From positions 1 through 64,000 of the forward strand of contig NZ_JAGMTU010000002.1 of NCBI RefSeq assembly GCF_023703415.1: a stretch of DNA of 64,000 nucleotides. The letters are read 5' to 3'. The stretch comes from Microbacterium sp. USTB-Y (GTDB lineage: Bacteria > Actinomycetota > Actinomycetes > Actinomycetales > Microbacteriaceae). Shown here piece by piece: positions 25,185 through 33,514 of the stretch (position 1 is the stretch's first letter; every line of letters starts with the position of its first letter). Below the pieces are notes generated by a model. The model was not told where the DNA came from. It saw only the letters and a list, made by a program, of their open reading frames with translations, and did no database searches. The position numbers were made by a program, and so were the translations under genes.

Positions 25185-26069
25185 TCAGGACGCGGGCACC
25201 CGGATCGTGATCTCCTGCGCGACGCTCGCCACCAGGTCGCCGTCTCGGGTGTAGATGCGGCCGCGGGCGAGACCTCGTCCGCCGCGCGCGTTGGGCGAAT
25301 CCTGCACGTAGAGGAGCCAGTCGTCGACCCGTCCGGGACGGTGCCACCACATCGCATGGTCGAGGCTCGCGACCTTGAGCCCCGGAGTCGCCCAGCTGAG
25401 CCCGTGGGCGCGCAGGACCGACTCCTGGATCGACATGTCGCTCAGGTACGCCAGGGCGGCGCGGTGCAGCGCGGGATCGTCGGGGAACGGGGCGCGCAGC
25501 CGCATCCACACCGCCTGCCGGGCGATGTGCTCCGCGCCGGCGTCGCGGAACAGCGGCCCCTCGACGTGCCGCATGTCGACCGGACGCTCCGCCAGCATGC
25601 GCTGCGAGAGCGGGTGGATCCCGTCGGAGAGCTCCTCGTCGGGGCGCAGGTCCTCCGGGGCGGGGATGCCGTCGGGCATCGGCTCTGCGTGCTCGATCCC
25701 TGGGTTCTCGTCCTGGAAAGAGGCGATCATCGAGAAGATCGGCACGCCGTTCTGGTAGGCCTGCGATCGTCTGGTCGAGAAGGAGCGGCCGTCGTGGATC
25801 CGGTCGACGGCGTAGGTGAGCCCCTGCGAGGCGTCGCCGGCGCGCAGGAAATAGCCGTGCATCGAGTGCGGGATGCGCCCGTCCGGCATGGTCCGCTCGG
25901 CGGCGATGATCGACTGTCCGAGCACCTGGCCGCCGTAGATGCGACCGGTCGGCATCGGGTGCGAGGCGCCGGTGAAGATGTCCTCCGTGGTGCGGGCGTC
26001 CGTGGCGCCGAGATCCAGGATCCCGAGCAGCATGTCGACCGATCGCCGGGCGTCCTCATCCGAAGCCAT
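25185..26069 (-). CDS. tesB: Acyl-CoA thioesterase II (TesB-like)
   Basis: 294 residues, double hot-dog. GRIYGGQVLGQSIIAAERTMP and HSMHGYFLRAGD are the N-terminal motif pair; SLDHAMWWHRPGRVDDWLLY and GRGLARGRIYTRDGDLVASVAQE hold the C-terminal hot-dog. Hydrolyses medium and long acyl-CoAs. ATG 26069 is preceded by AGAGGATC. It converges on the 4HBT thioesterase with 15 bp between stops. Confidence 0.92.
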   Translation of the reverse strand: MASDEDARRSVDMLLGILDLGATDARTTEDIFTGASHPMPTGRIYGGQVLGQSIIAAERTMPDGRIPHSMHGYFLRAGDASQGLTYAVDRIHDGRSFSTRRSQAYQNGVPIFSMIASFQDENPGIEHAEPMPDGIPAPEDLRPDEELSDGIHPLSQRMLAERPVDMRHVEGPLFRDAGAEHIARQAVWMRLRAPFPDDPALHRAALAYLSDMSIQESVLRAHGLSWATPGLKVASLDHAMWWHRPGRVDDWLLYVQDSPNARGGRGLARGRIYTRDGDLVASVAQEITIRVPAS

Positions 26070-26117
26070 GGGATCCTCTCCGCCGGGAAGGCGGGCGGGG
26101 AGCCGCACGCCGATTGA

Positions 26118-26133
26118 TAGTTTAGAGGGCGTG
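26118..26133 (+). promoter_or_regulatory. Leaderless promoter of the 26131 gene
   Basis: TAGTTT (26118-26123) followed after 7 nt by GTG 26131; no ribosome site. Confidence 0.5.
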
Positions 26134-26796
26134 CCCACGCCCCTGATCCTCGCCGACGCCGACACCGCGCGCGACGCGCTCACCTTCGTCTCCCGTGCCG
26201 CGCGGGCCGGCGACGAGGGCGTGCGGCTGCAAGCCGACGGCGGCGTCCTAGCGATGACCGCGGCCGCGCTCGCGCCGCAGACGCTGTTCGACGCCACCCC
26301 GACGATCCTCGCGATGCGCATCGTGCACGCCGACCCGGAGCTGCGCTGCGACATCGTGATCGATGAGCTCACCGCCACGGACGATCCGCGCTCGCTCGCC
26401 CTGCCCGACACCGGGCTCAGCCCCGCCTGGGCCGGCATCGCGCCGCCGCGCGGCGGATGGGCGTCCGCAGGGGCGCTCGGCGCCGACGTCATCGCGCAGC
26501 GCGCGCAGTGGGGGATCTCGGCGGTCGCGCACGGATCTCCGGCCGGCGCGGGGGAGGACGCCGTCCGTTCGCTGCGGGCCGCGATCTGGGGCGAGCCCGA
26601 CGAGGATCTCCTCGGCCTGCCCCGGGGGGTCGCGTTCGCCGCGCACGCGTTCGGCTTCATCTCGGGCGCCGAACAGGTGCCGGTCATGACTTCCGGCCGG
26701 TGGACGCGGCTCGCATTCTCCCGCGGGCATGTGCTCAGCCGGGGTCCCGCCGCGGTGGGGCTGACGGCCGTGCGGGCGACGGGCTCCGCAGGCTGA
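26131..26796 (+). CDS. Conserved actinobacterial protein of unknown function
   Basis: 221 residues, no membrane helix or signal. Features are an N-terminal helix-rich region (ADTARDALTFVSRAARAGDEGVRLQADGG), a beta strand set (LAMRIVHADPELRCDIVIDEL), and a C-terminal half with WAGIAPPRGGW and VMTSGRWTRLAFSRGHVLSRG. The pattern is familiar from hypothetical proteins of Microbacteriaceae but I know no function. Divergent from tesB, convergent with the XRE gene. Confidence 0.7.
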   Translation: MPTPLILADADTARDALTFVSRAARAGDEGVRLQADGGVLAMTAAALAPQTLFDATPTILAMRIVHADPELRCDIVIDELTATDDPRSLALPDTGLSPAWAGIAPPRGGWASAGALGADVIAQRAQWGISAVAHGSPAGAGEDAVRSLRAAIWGEPDEDLLGLPRGVAFAAHAFGFISGAEQVPVMTSGRWTRLAFSRGHVLSRGPAAVGLTAVRATGSAG

Positions 26797-26818
26797 GTCC
26801 GCCCGAGGCGAATCCGAC

Positions 26819-27106
26819 TCAGCCGCGTGCGCGCCGGGCGGGGTCCGCGGGCGCCGATCCGTGGGATCTCTCGCGCTCCCACACGACGGCCACGAGGTCA
26901 TCGAGCGGCATCCCGAACGCCGCGGCGAGCTTGAGCCACGTCTTGAGGTCGCCGTAGTGCCGTCCCTGCGAGAGGTTGATCAGCGTCTGCCTGCTGACGC
27001 CCGAGCGCTCTGCGAGCTGATCGAAGGTGAGGCTCGACGCGTGACGGGCCTTGTTGAACGCCACGCGGAGCTGATCCAGATCGGGCTCGGGCGGCGTGAA
27101 GGGCAC
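26819..27106 (-). CDS. Small XRE-family helix-turn-helix regulator
   Basis: 95 residues. Residues about 13-70 form a Cro/CI-type helix-turn-helix (LTFDQLAERSGVSRQTLINLSQG) followed by GDLKTWLKLAAAFGMPLDDL. No effector or toxin domain. The intergenic region in front of it holds a 33-bp near-palindrome (27143-27175), a likely site for autoregulation. Confidence 0.85.
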   Translation of the reverse strand: MPFTPPEPDLDQLRVAFNKARHASSLTFDQLAERSGVSRQTLINLSQGRHYGDLKTWLKLAAAFGMPLDDLVAVVWERERSHGSAPADPARRARG

Positions 27107-27142
27107 ATCTCAAGTCGATCGGTGCGGGCGCATCGAGTCAGC

Positions 27143-27175
27143 ACAGAGAACTGTACTTTCAGTACAACTCTCTGT
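27143..27175. promoter_or_regulatory. 33-bp near-palindrome upstream of the XRE regulator
   Basis: Two 15-bp arms that match at 13 positions, separated by TTC. The inner core TGTACT-TTC-AGTACA (27152-27166) is a perfect inverted repeat. Located 36-69 bp upstream of the XRE start and downstream of the FAD dehydrogenase promoter-distal end, so it is most likely an autoregulatory operator. Confidence 0.55.
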
Positions 27176-27234
27176 ATCGGGATGGTGACCGCCCGTCCGC
27201 ACGGCGGCGGTTCTCGGGACGGCTCCCGGTGCGG

Positions 27235-28905
27235 TCAGACGGCCTGTGCCGCCGCGCGTCCCGCGGCGCGGCCGGAGAACAGGCAGCCGCCGAGGAACGT
27301 CCCCTCCAGCGCGCGATACCCGTGCACTCCGCCTCCTCCGAAGCCGCTCGCCTCGCCTGCGGCGAACAGCCCGGGGATCACGGTGCCCTCGGCATCCAGC
27401 GCACGCGCCTCCAGGTCCGTCTCGATGCCGCCGAGGGACTTGCGGGTGATCACGCGGAGCCGGACCGCGATGAGAGGTCCGGCAGACGGATCCTGCAGCC
27501 GGTGCGGACTCGCGGTGCGGATCAAGCGGTCGCCCCGATAGGCCCGGGCGGAACGCAGCATCGCGATCTGCGCGTCCTTCGTGAAGTCGTTGCCGATCTC
27601 GCGATCGCGCGCCACGACCTCCTCCCGCACGCGCTCCGGATCCAGGGCCTCGCCGCCGGGGAGCTCCTGCATGCGTGCGACGAGGCGGTCGAGATCCGTC
27701 TCGACGACGAAGTCGTCGCCTCGGTCGAGGAACGCCTGCACCGGGTCGGTCGGTCCTTTCGCGAGCCGCGAGCGCACGAGCAGCGGCACGTCCTTGCCGG
27801 TGAGGTCCGGGTTCTGCTCGCTGCCGGACAGCGCGAACTCCTTCTCGACGATCTGCCGGGTCGTGACGAACCAGGAGTGGTCGTGACCGGTGCCGCGCAG
27901 GTGGGCGAGCGTGCCGAGGGTGTCGAAGCCGGGATAGAGCGGGACGGGCAGGCGACGTCCGGTCGCATCGAGCCACAGCGACGAGGGGCCGGGCAGGATG
28001 CGGATGCCGTGGCCGGGCCACACCGGATCCCAGTTGCGGATCCCCTCCACGTAGTGCCACATCCGGTCGCCGTTGATGAGACGAGCGCCCGCCGCCGCGG
28101 ACACCGTCTGCATGGAGCCGTCGACATAGGCGGGCACCCCGGTCAGCATGTCGGCCGGCGGTGTGCCGAGGCGGGCCGGCCATGCGGCGCGTACCAGGTC
28201 GTGGTTGCCGCCGATGCCGCCCGACGTCACGATCGTGGCCGCCGCGGTGATCTCGAACATGCCGACCGCGTCGCGCGCGCTCGGCTCGCCACGCCCCGCG
28301 GCGGAGGAACCGAGGATCTCGCCCTGCGCTCCGGTCACCGCGCCGTCCTGCATGGTGAGCGCGGTCACGCGGTGCCGGGGGAGCACCGTCAGATGCCCGG
28401 TCCGCTCCGCCTGCTCCAGGGCCGCCTGGAAGGGGGCCACGATGCCCGGTCCGGTGCCCCAGGTGATGTGGAAGCGGGGCACCGAGTTGCCGGGTCCCAG
28501 AGCTCCGTACCCGCCGCGCTCGGCCCAGCCGACGACCGGGAAGAAGCCCACCCCGCGCTCGCGGAGCCAGGCGCGCTTCTCGCCGCTCGCGAACTGCAGG
28601 TACGCCTCCGCCCAGCGCCGCGGCCAGGCATCCTCCGGCCGGTCGAAGCCGGCATTGCCGAACCAGTCCTGCCGCGCCAGCTCGTAGGAGTCCGTGATCC
28701 CCATGCGGCGCTGCTCGGGGGAGTCCACGAGGAACAGCCCGCCGAAGGACCACCAGGCCTGCCCGCCGAGGTTCGTGCGCGGCTCCTGATCCACGACGAT
28801 CACGCGTCGGCCCGTCGCGGTGGCCTCGGCCGCCGCGACGAGCCCGGACAGTCCCCAGCCGATGATCAGGACGTCGGTGGAGTGGATGCTGGTCTTCGCC
28901 GTCAT
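27235..28905 (-). CDS. FAD-binding dehydrogenase (KstD/fumarate-reductase-like)
   Basis: 556 residues. The N-terminal dinucleotide fold VLIIGWGLSGLVAAAEA binds FAD, followed by VVDQEPRTNLGGQAWWSFGGLFLVDSPEQRRMG, typical of the KstD-like FAD-binding dehydrogenase group; the C-terminus (GLFAAGEASGFGGGGVHGYRALEGTFLGGCLFSGRAAG) closes the FAD site. It probably removes hydrogen from a hydrophobic substrate but the substrate is unknown. It precedes the globin gene's 3' end by 37 bp on the same strand. Confidence 0.88.
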   Translation of the reverse strand: MTAKTSIHSTDVLIIGWGLSGLVAAAEATATGRRVIVVDQEPRTNLGGQAWWSFGGLFLVDSPEQRRMGITDSYELARQDWFGNAGFDRPEDAWPRRWAEAYLQFASGEKRAWLRERGVGFFPVVGWAERGGYGALGPGNSVPRFHITWGTGPGIVAPFQAALEQAERTGHLTVLPRHRVTALTMQDGAVTGAQGEILGSSAAGRGEPSARDAVGMFEITAAATIVTSGGIGGNHDLVRAAWPARLGTPPADMLTGVPAYVDGSMQTVSAAAGARLINGDRMWHYVEGIRNWDPVWPGHGIRILPGPSSLWLDATGRRLPVPLYPGFDTLGTLAHLRGTGHDHSWFVTTRQIVEKEFALSGSEQNPDLTGKDVPLLVRSRLAKGPTDPVQAFLDRGDDFVVETDLDRLVARMQELPGGEALDPERVREEVVARDREIGNDFTKDAQIAMLRSARAYRGDRLIRTASPHRLQDPSAGPLIAVRLRVITRKSLGGIETDLEARALDAEGTVIPGLFAAGEASGFGGGGVHGYRALEGTFLGGCLFSGRAAGRAAAQAV

Positions 28906-28942
28906 GAGGTCTCCGTCGATCTCTCAGGTGAGGCGGACGGCG

Positions 28943-29368
28943 CTAGAGCGTCGGCCGGCCTCCGGCGTCCGGGCCGATCCCGGACGGTTCGAACGTGTTC
29001 ACCATGGCATGCGCGGCGCGTTCGAGGTAGTCCCACAGCGTCGCCTCCTGGATCGGCGGGAGCCGGGCGTCGTCCACCGCCGCGCGCATGCATCGCAGCC
29101 AGCGGTCGCGGGCGTCGGGATCGACGTGGAACGGCATGTGCCGCATCCGCAGCCTAGGGTGACCGCGCTGCTCGCCGTAGGTCGTGGGGCCGCCCCAGTA
29201 CTGCTCCAGGAACATCCGGAGACGGTCTGCGGCAGGACCGAGATCCTCCTCCGGGTACATCGGCTTCAGTACCGGATCGAGCGCCACCTCGCGATAGAAC
29301 ACCTCGACGAGGCGCTGGAACGTCGCGTGGCCGCCGATCTCGTCGTAGAAGGACACCGGCTCGGTCAT
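28943..29368 (-). CDS. glbO: Group II truncated haemoglobin
   Basis: 141 residues, 2-on-2 globin. YDEIGGHATFQRLVEVFYREVALDPVLKPMYPEED is the N-terminal helix set; MRHMPFHV carries the proximal His, and DRWLRCM the Trp (G8) characteristic of groups II and III. Binds oxygen or NO species. Its ATG overlaps the mscS stop by 4 bp, so the two are coupled; why a globin is coupled to a channel is unclear. Confidence 0.92.
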   Translation of the reverse strand: MTEPVSFYDEIGGHATFQRLVEVFYREVALDPVLKPMYPEEDLGPAADRLRMFLEQYWGGPTTYGEQRGHPRLRMRHMPFHVDPDARDRWLRCMRAAVDDARLPPIQEATLWDYLERAAHAMVNTFEPSGIGPDAGGRPTL

Positions 29369-30585
29369 CGTTCGTCTCCCGGGTTCTGGGGATCCTGCGG
29401 GCTCTGCGGATCGGGAAGCGGTGGCAGGGGAAGGCTCTGCGGCGCGGAGGGTGGAGTCTTCGGCTTCTCCGTCTTCTTCGGCGCAGAGGAGCCCGTGGGT
29501 GCCGGCTTGGTGCGCGGCGGCGGGGTGACCGTGGCCGGTTTCTCCCCGGCGGTCTTCTTCTTGCGCCAGAATCCGCGCTCGGGCACCGACGGCGTCGCCA
29601 CCGGGTTGGGGCGGGTGCGCGGCGGGTTCGCCCCGTGGACCCGCCGGGCGCCTTCGGGGCCGGCGAGCTGGACGGTCGCCATGCTCGGCACGGTCAGGTC
29701 CATTCCGAGCACGGTGTCGCGCAGGCGCATCCGCAGCTCCTGGGCGACGTCGTCCATCGCGTTCGTGCGCGTCTTCATGACCACCCTGATGACGAGCGCG
29801 TCGCCGTCGATCGACTCGAGTCCCCAGATCTCGGGCTTCTCGATGATGCGGGTGCGCCACTTCGGGTCCTTCGCGAGTCCCTGCGCGGTGGTGAGCAGCG
29901 CCTCCTCGACGGCGGGGACGTCCGCATCGGCCGGCACCCCGAGGTCGATGATCGCGCGCGCCCAGCCCTGGGACATGTTGCCGATCCGGGTGATCTCGCC
30001 GTTGCGCACGTACCAGAGCGTGCCGTTCGCATCGCGCACCTGCGTGATGCGCACGCTCACGTACTCCACGACGCCGGAGGCGAGGCCCAGATCCACGACG
30101 TCGCCGATGCCGACCTGGTCCTCGGCGACGAGGAACATGCCGTTCAGCACGTCCTTGACGATGTTCTGGGCCCCGAAGCCGAGACCCGCGCCGACCGCGG
30201 CGGTGAGCAGCGTGAGGGATCCCAGCAGGGTGGGTTCGATAATGTTCACGATCAGGACGACGGCGACCACCACGAGGATGACGTTGACGATGTTCTGCAG
30301 GATCGTGCCGAGCGTTCTCGTGCGCTGCACGAGCCGCATGTCGGCGAGCGGGGATCGCTCGAGCGCCCTCGTGTCCGTCACCTCGGCCTTGGACTTGGCG
30401 CCGGCGACGATCCTCCGCACGACGCGCCGGATGACGAAGCGGAGGGCGTAGGCGATCATCGCGCATACGACGATCGTCACGACGCTCCACAGCGCCTTCA
30501 TGCCGATGTCGCCGAGGACGGTGAGGACCTGGGTCCAGGTGTCGGCGGCCTTCTCTGCCTGATTCGCGAGGGGGACGATGTTCAT
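29365..30585 (-). CDS. mscS: MscS-type mechanosensitive channel with long cytoplasmic tail
   Basis: 406 residues. Three N-terminal helices; the pore helix AAVGAGLGFGAQNIVKDVLNGMFLVAEDQVGIGDVV is the MscS signature, followed by the beta domain. Residues about 310-406 are a low-complexity Pro/Lys/Ser tail (TPPPRTKPAPTGSSAPKKTEKP) rarely present in short MscS. Opens under membrane tension during osmotic downshock. Overlaps glbO by 4 bp. Confidence 0.9.
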   Translation of the reverse strand: MNIVPLANQAEKAADTWTQVLTVLGDIGMKALWSVVTIVVCAMIAYALRFVIRRVVRRIVAGAKSKAEVTDTRALERSPLADMRLVQRTRTLGTILQNIVNVILVVVAVVLIVNIIEPTLLGSLTLLTAAVGAGLGFGAQNIVKDVLNGMFLVAEDQVGIGDVVDLGLASGVVEYVSVRITQVRDANGTLWYVRNGEITRIGNMSQGWARAIIDLGVPADADVPAVEEALLTTAQGLAKDPKWRTRIIEKPEIWGLESIDGDALVIRVVMKTRTNAMDDVAQELRMRLRDTVLGMDLTVPSMATVQLAGPEGARRVHGANPPRTRPNPVATPSVPERGFWRKKKTAGEKPATVTPPPRTKPAPTGSSAPKKTEKPKTPPSAPQSLPLPPLPDPQSPQDPQNPGDER

Positions 30586-30675
30586 CGCTCCCGATCCTAT
30601 GACCGCGCCCTTGGCGGGTTCTGAACGGCGACGGCGCTTCCCGGTGATCCGGGCGCCGGGTGGCCCGGAGACGAC

Positions 30676-30712
30676 GAAGGGCCGGGGGAGAGCGAACTCC
30701 CTCCGGCCCTTC
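30676..30712. terminator. Hairpin terminator after pepN
   Basis: GAAGGGCCGGGGGAG pairs with CTCCCTCCGGCCCTTC (about 15 pairs, one bulge) around a 6-nt loop, 12 bp beyond the minus-strand pepN stop. Confidence 0.7.
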
Positions 30713-30723
30713 GAGGCGGTGCG

Positions 30724-33336
30724 TCAGGCCTGTGCGTCGGCCGTCACGGCCTCGGCGGCCTCCGCATCGCGAGCCTGGGCGGCCAGGGCGCGCTCGACAT
30801 CGGCGAGGTTCTCGAACACGAGGCGACGCAGCGCAGGAGCGGCGTCCTGGTGGGCGGAGAGCCAGGCGCGGGTCGCGTCGCGCAGGGCGACGTTCGCGAG
30901 CGCCTTCGGGTACAGGCCGACGATCAGGTAGTTGGCGACCTGGAACGTGCGGCCCTCCCAGATCGGGAGCAGGGCGTCGAAGTACTGCGGAACGAACGGC
31001 TCGAGCAGCGCGACCCCGGCCGGGTGCGTGAAGCCGAGCGCCGCGGAGCGGACGATCGTGTTGGACAGGTCGTCGTGGTCGACGAGGGACGCCCAGGCGG
31101 CCTGCTTGTCCTCGGGCGTGGGCAGCGCCGCGCGGGCCTGGGCGGCGAACTCCCCGCCCTTGGCGGTGTTGTCGCTCTCCAGCGCCGCGTCGATCGCGGC
31201 GCCGTCGACGGCCCCCACCGTGGCGAGGCCGACGAGCAGCTGCCAGGAGAGGTCGGTGTCGATCGTGAGCCCGTCGAGTGTCAGCGCGCCGTCGCGCAGG
31301 CGACGGACGACGTCGGCGTGCTCGGCCGTGGTGAGCGAGTTCGCGAAGGCCGTGACGAACTGCAGCTGGCTGTCCGAGCCGGCCTCGGCGCCCTGGGCGA
31401 GCGCCCACAGGCCGTCCGCGACGCGCGTGCGGGCGGCGTCGCGGTGCTCCGGCGTGACGTACAGCGCGGCGGCGGTCTGCAGCTGGCCGAGGGTGGTGCG
31501 CACCGTGGTCGACTCGGTCTCACGGCCGATGTTGCCGAGCACGAGGTCGATGTAGTCGCTCGCCGCGCTCTCGGCGTCGCGGGTCTGGTCCCAGGCCGCG
31601 CCCCACACGAGCGAGCGGGCCAGCGGGTCGCTGATGTCGGCGAGGTGCGCGACGGCAGTCGCCAGGGAGCGCTCGTCGAGGCGGATCTTCGCGTAGGCGA
31701 GGTCCTCGTCGTTGAGCAGCACCAGGTCGGGACGCTTCAGGCCCTGCAGCTCGGGGATCTCGGTGCGGTCGCCGTCGACGTCCACCTCCACGTGGTGGGT
31801 GCGCACGAGGGCTCCCGAGGCGTCGAGGTTGTAGAAGCCGATGCCCAGGCGGTGCGGGCGGATCGTCGGATAGTCGGCGGGGGCGGTCTGGGTGACGGCG
31901 AAGCGGGAGATGGACCCGTCTCCGGCCTCGGCGATGACCGGCGCGAGCGTGTTGACGCCGGCGGTCTCCAGCCACTTCTTCGACCACACCGTGAGGTCGC
32001 GGCCACTGGTCTTCTCCAGCTCGACGAGCAGGTCGCTGAGCTCGGTGTTCTGCCACGAGTGCTTCTTGAAGTACTCGGAGACACCGGCGAAGAACGCCTC
32101 GATGCCCACCCAGGCGGCGAGCTGCTTGAGGACGGATCCGCCCTTGGCGTAGGTGATGCCGTCGAAGTTCACCTGCACGTCGTCGAGGTCGTTGATCTCG
32201 GCGACGACGGGGTGCGTAGAGGGGAGCTGATCCTGGCGGTAGGCCCAGGTCTTCTCCATCGCGTTGAAGGTCGTCCAGGCCTCGGTCCACTCGGTGGCCT
32301 CGGCCGTGGCGATGGTCGACGCCCACTCGGCGAACGACTCGTTCAGCCACAGGTCGTTCCACCACTTCATGGTGACGAGGTCGCCGAACCACATGTGGGC
32401 GAGCTCGTGCAGGATCGTGACGACGCGGCGCTCCTTGACGGCGTCGGTCACCTTGCTGCGGAACACGTAGGTCTCGGTGAAGGTCACCGCGCCCGCGTTC
32501 TCCATGGCGCCGGCGTTGAACTCCGGCACGAAGAGCTGGTCGTACTTCGCGAAGGGGTACGGGACGCCGAACTTCTCCTCGTAGTAGGCGAAGCCCTCGC
32601 GGGTCTTGTCGAAGATGTAGTCGGCGTCGAGGTGCTCCCACAGGCTCTTGCGCCCGTAGACGCCGAGCGGGATCACGGCGCCGGAGGCGCTGGTCAGCTC
32701 GGAGAATGTCGCCTCGTAGGGGCCGGCGATGATCGCCGTGATGTACGAGGAGATCCGCGGCGTGGGCTCGAAGCCCCAGGTGGCGACCGCGCCGGCCTGT
32801 TCGGATCCGGTTCCGTTGGACGCGTCGTGGTGGATCGGCTCGGGGGTGGGGGAGTTCGAGACGACCTTCCACGCGGCGGGTGCGGTGATCGTGAACTGGA
32901 ACGTCGCCTTGAGGTCGGGCTGCTCGAACACGGCGAAGACGCGACGGGAGTCGGGCACCTCGAACTGCGAGTACAGGTAGACCTCGCCGTCGACGGGATC
33001 CACGAAGCGGTGCAGGCCCTCACCGGTGTTCGTGTACTCGCAGTCGGCGTCGACCACGAGCACGTTCTCGGCCGCGAGGCCGTCCAGGGCGATCCGGGAA
33101 TCGGCGAAGGCGCCCGTCGGATCGATCTGCTCCCCGTTCAGGGTGATCTCGCGCACTTCGCGCGCGATCAGGTCGATGAAGGTCGAGGATCCCTCGGTCG
33201 CAGTGAAGCGCACCACGCTGCGGGATCCGAACACCTCCGCACCCTTGGTCAGGTCGAGCGCGATCTCGTAGGACTCGGTGTCGACGATCGCGCGGCGCTC
33301 CTGCGCCTCGATGCGGGTGAGGTTCTCTCCAGGCAC
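30724..33336 (-). CDS. pepN: Aminopeptidase N (M1 family)
   Basis: 870 residues, normal for actinobacterial PepN. GAMENAGAVTF is the exopeptidase motif, HELAHMWFGDLVTMKWWNDLWLNESFAEW the zinc site (HExxH then Glu 18 residues on). A C-terminal ERAP1-like helical domain covers about 500-870. Removes N-terminal residues from peptides. The start codon is GTG 33336, preceded by GGGAG; a minus-strand -10 TAGGCT (33412-33407) lies about 70 bp upstream. Confidence 0.95.
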   Translation of the reverse strand: MPGENLTRIEAQERRAIVDTESYEIALDLTKGAEVFGSRSVVRFTATEGSSTFIDLIAREVREITLNGEQIDPTGAFADSRIALDGLAAENVLVVDADCEYTNTGEGLHRFVDPVDGEVYLYSQFEVPDSRRVFAVFEQPDLKATFQFTITAPAAWKVVSNSPTPEPIHHDASNGTGSEQAGAVATWGFEPTPRISSYITAIIAGPYEATFSELTSASGAVIPLGVYGRKSLWEHLDADYIFDKTREGFAYYEEKFGVPYPFAKYDQLFVPEFNAGAMENAGAVTFTETYVFRSKVTDAVKERRVVTILHELAHMWFGDLVTMKWWNDLWLNESFAEWASTIATAEATEWTEAWTTFNAMEKTWAYRQDQLPSTHPVVAEINDLDDVQVNFDGITYAKGGSVLKQLAAWVGIEAFFAGVSEYFKKHSWQNTELSDLLVELEKTSGRDLTVWSKKWLETAGVNTLAPVIAEAGDGSISRFAVTQTAPADYPTIRPHRLGIGFYNLDASGALVRTHHVEVDVDGDRTEIPELQGLKRPDLVLLNDEDLAYAKIRLDERSLATAVAHLADISDPLARSLVWGAAWDQTRDAESAASDYIDLVLGNIGRETESTTVRTTLGQLQTAAALYVTPEHRDAARTRVADGLWALAQGAEAGSDSQLQFVTAFANSLTTAEHADVVRRLRDGALTLDGLTIDTDLSWQLLVGLATVGAVDGAAIDAALESDNTAKGGEFAAQARAALPTPEDKQAAWASLVDHDDLSNTIVRSAALGFTHPAGVALLEPFVPQYFDALLPIWEGRTFQVANYLIVGLYPKALANVALRDATRAWLSAHQDAAPALRRLVFENLADVERALAAQARDAEAAEAVTADAQA

Positions 33337-33514
33337 TGCTCAGACTCCCAGGGGTGAGGGTTTCGGCCGCAAGATCCGCGCTGCTGGCGCCGGCGGCAAC
33401 CCTCCCAGCCTACGCCAGAGCGCGTCTCGCACGGTTTCCCGGGTAACCGCGGCGAAAGGAGTCGCGGTGAGGGCGCTCGGCGGCGGCAAAGGAACTTCAG
33501 GAGAAGATGGGAGG

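Noticed and set aside
28820..30451. Long plus-strand frame over the globin and mscS genes
   Set aside because: Composition is Ser/Thr/Arg-rich and it is fully antisense to two coupled genes with recognisable products.
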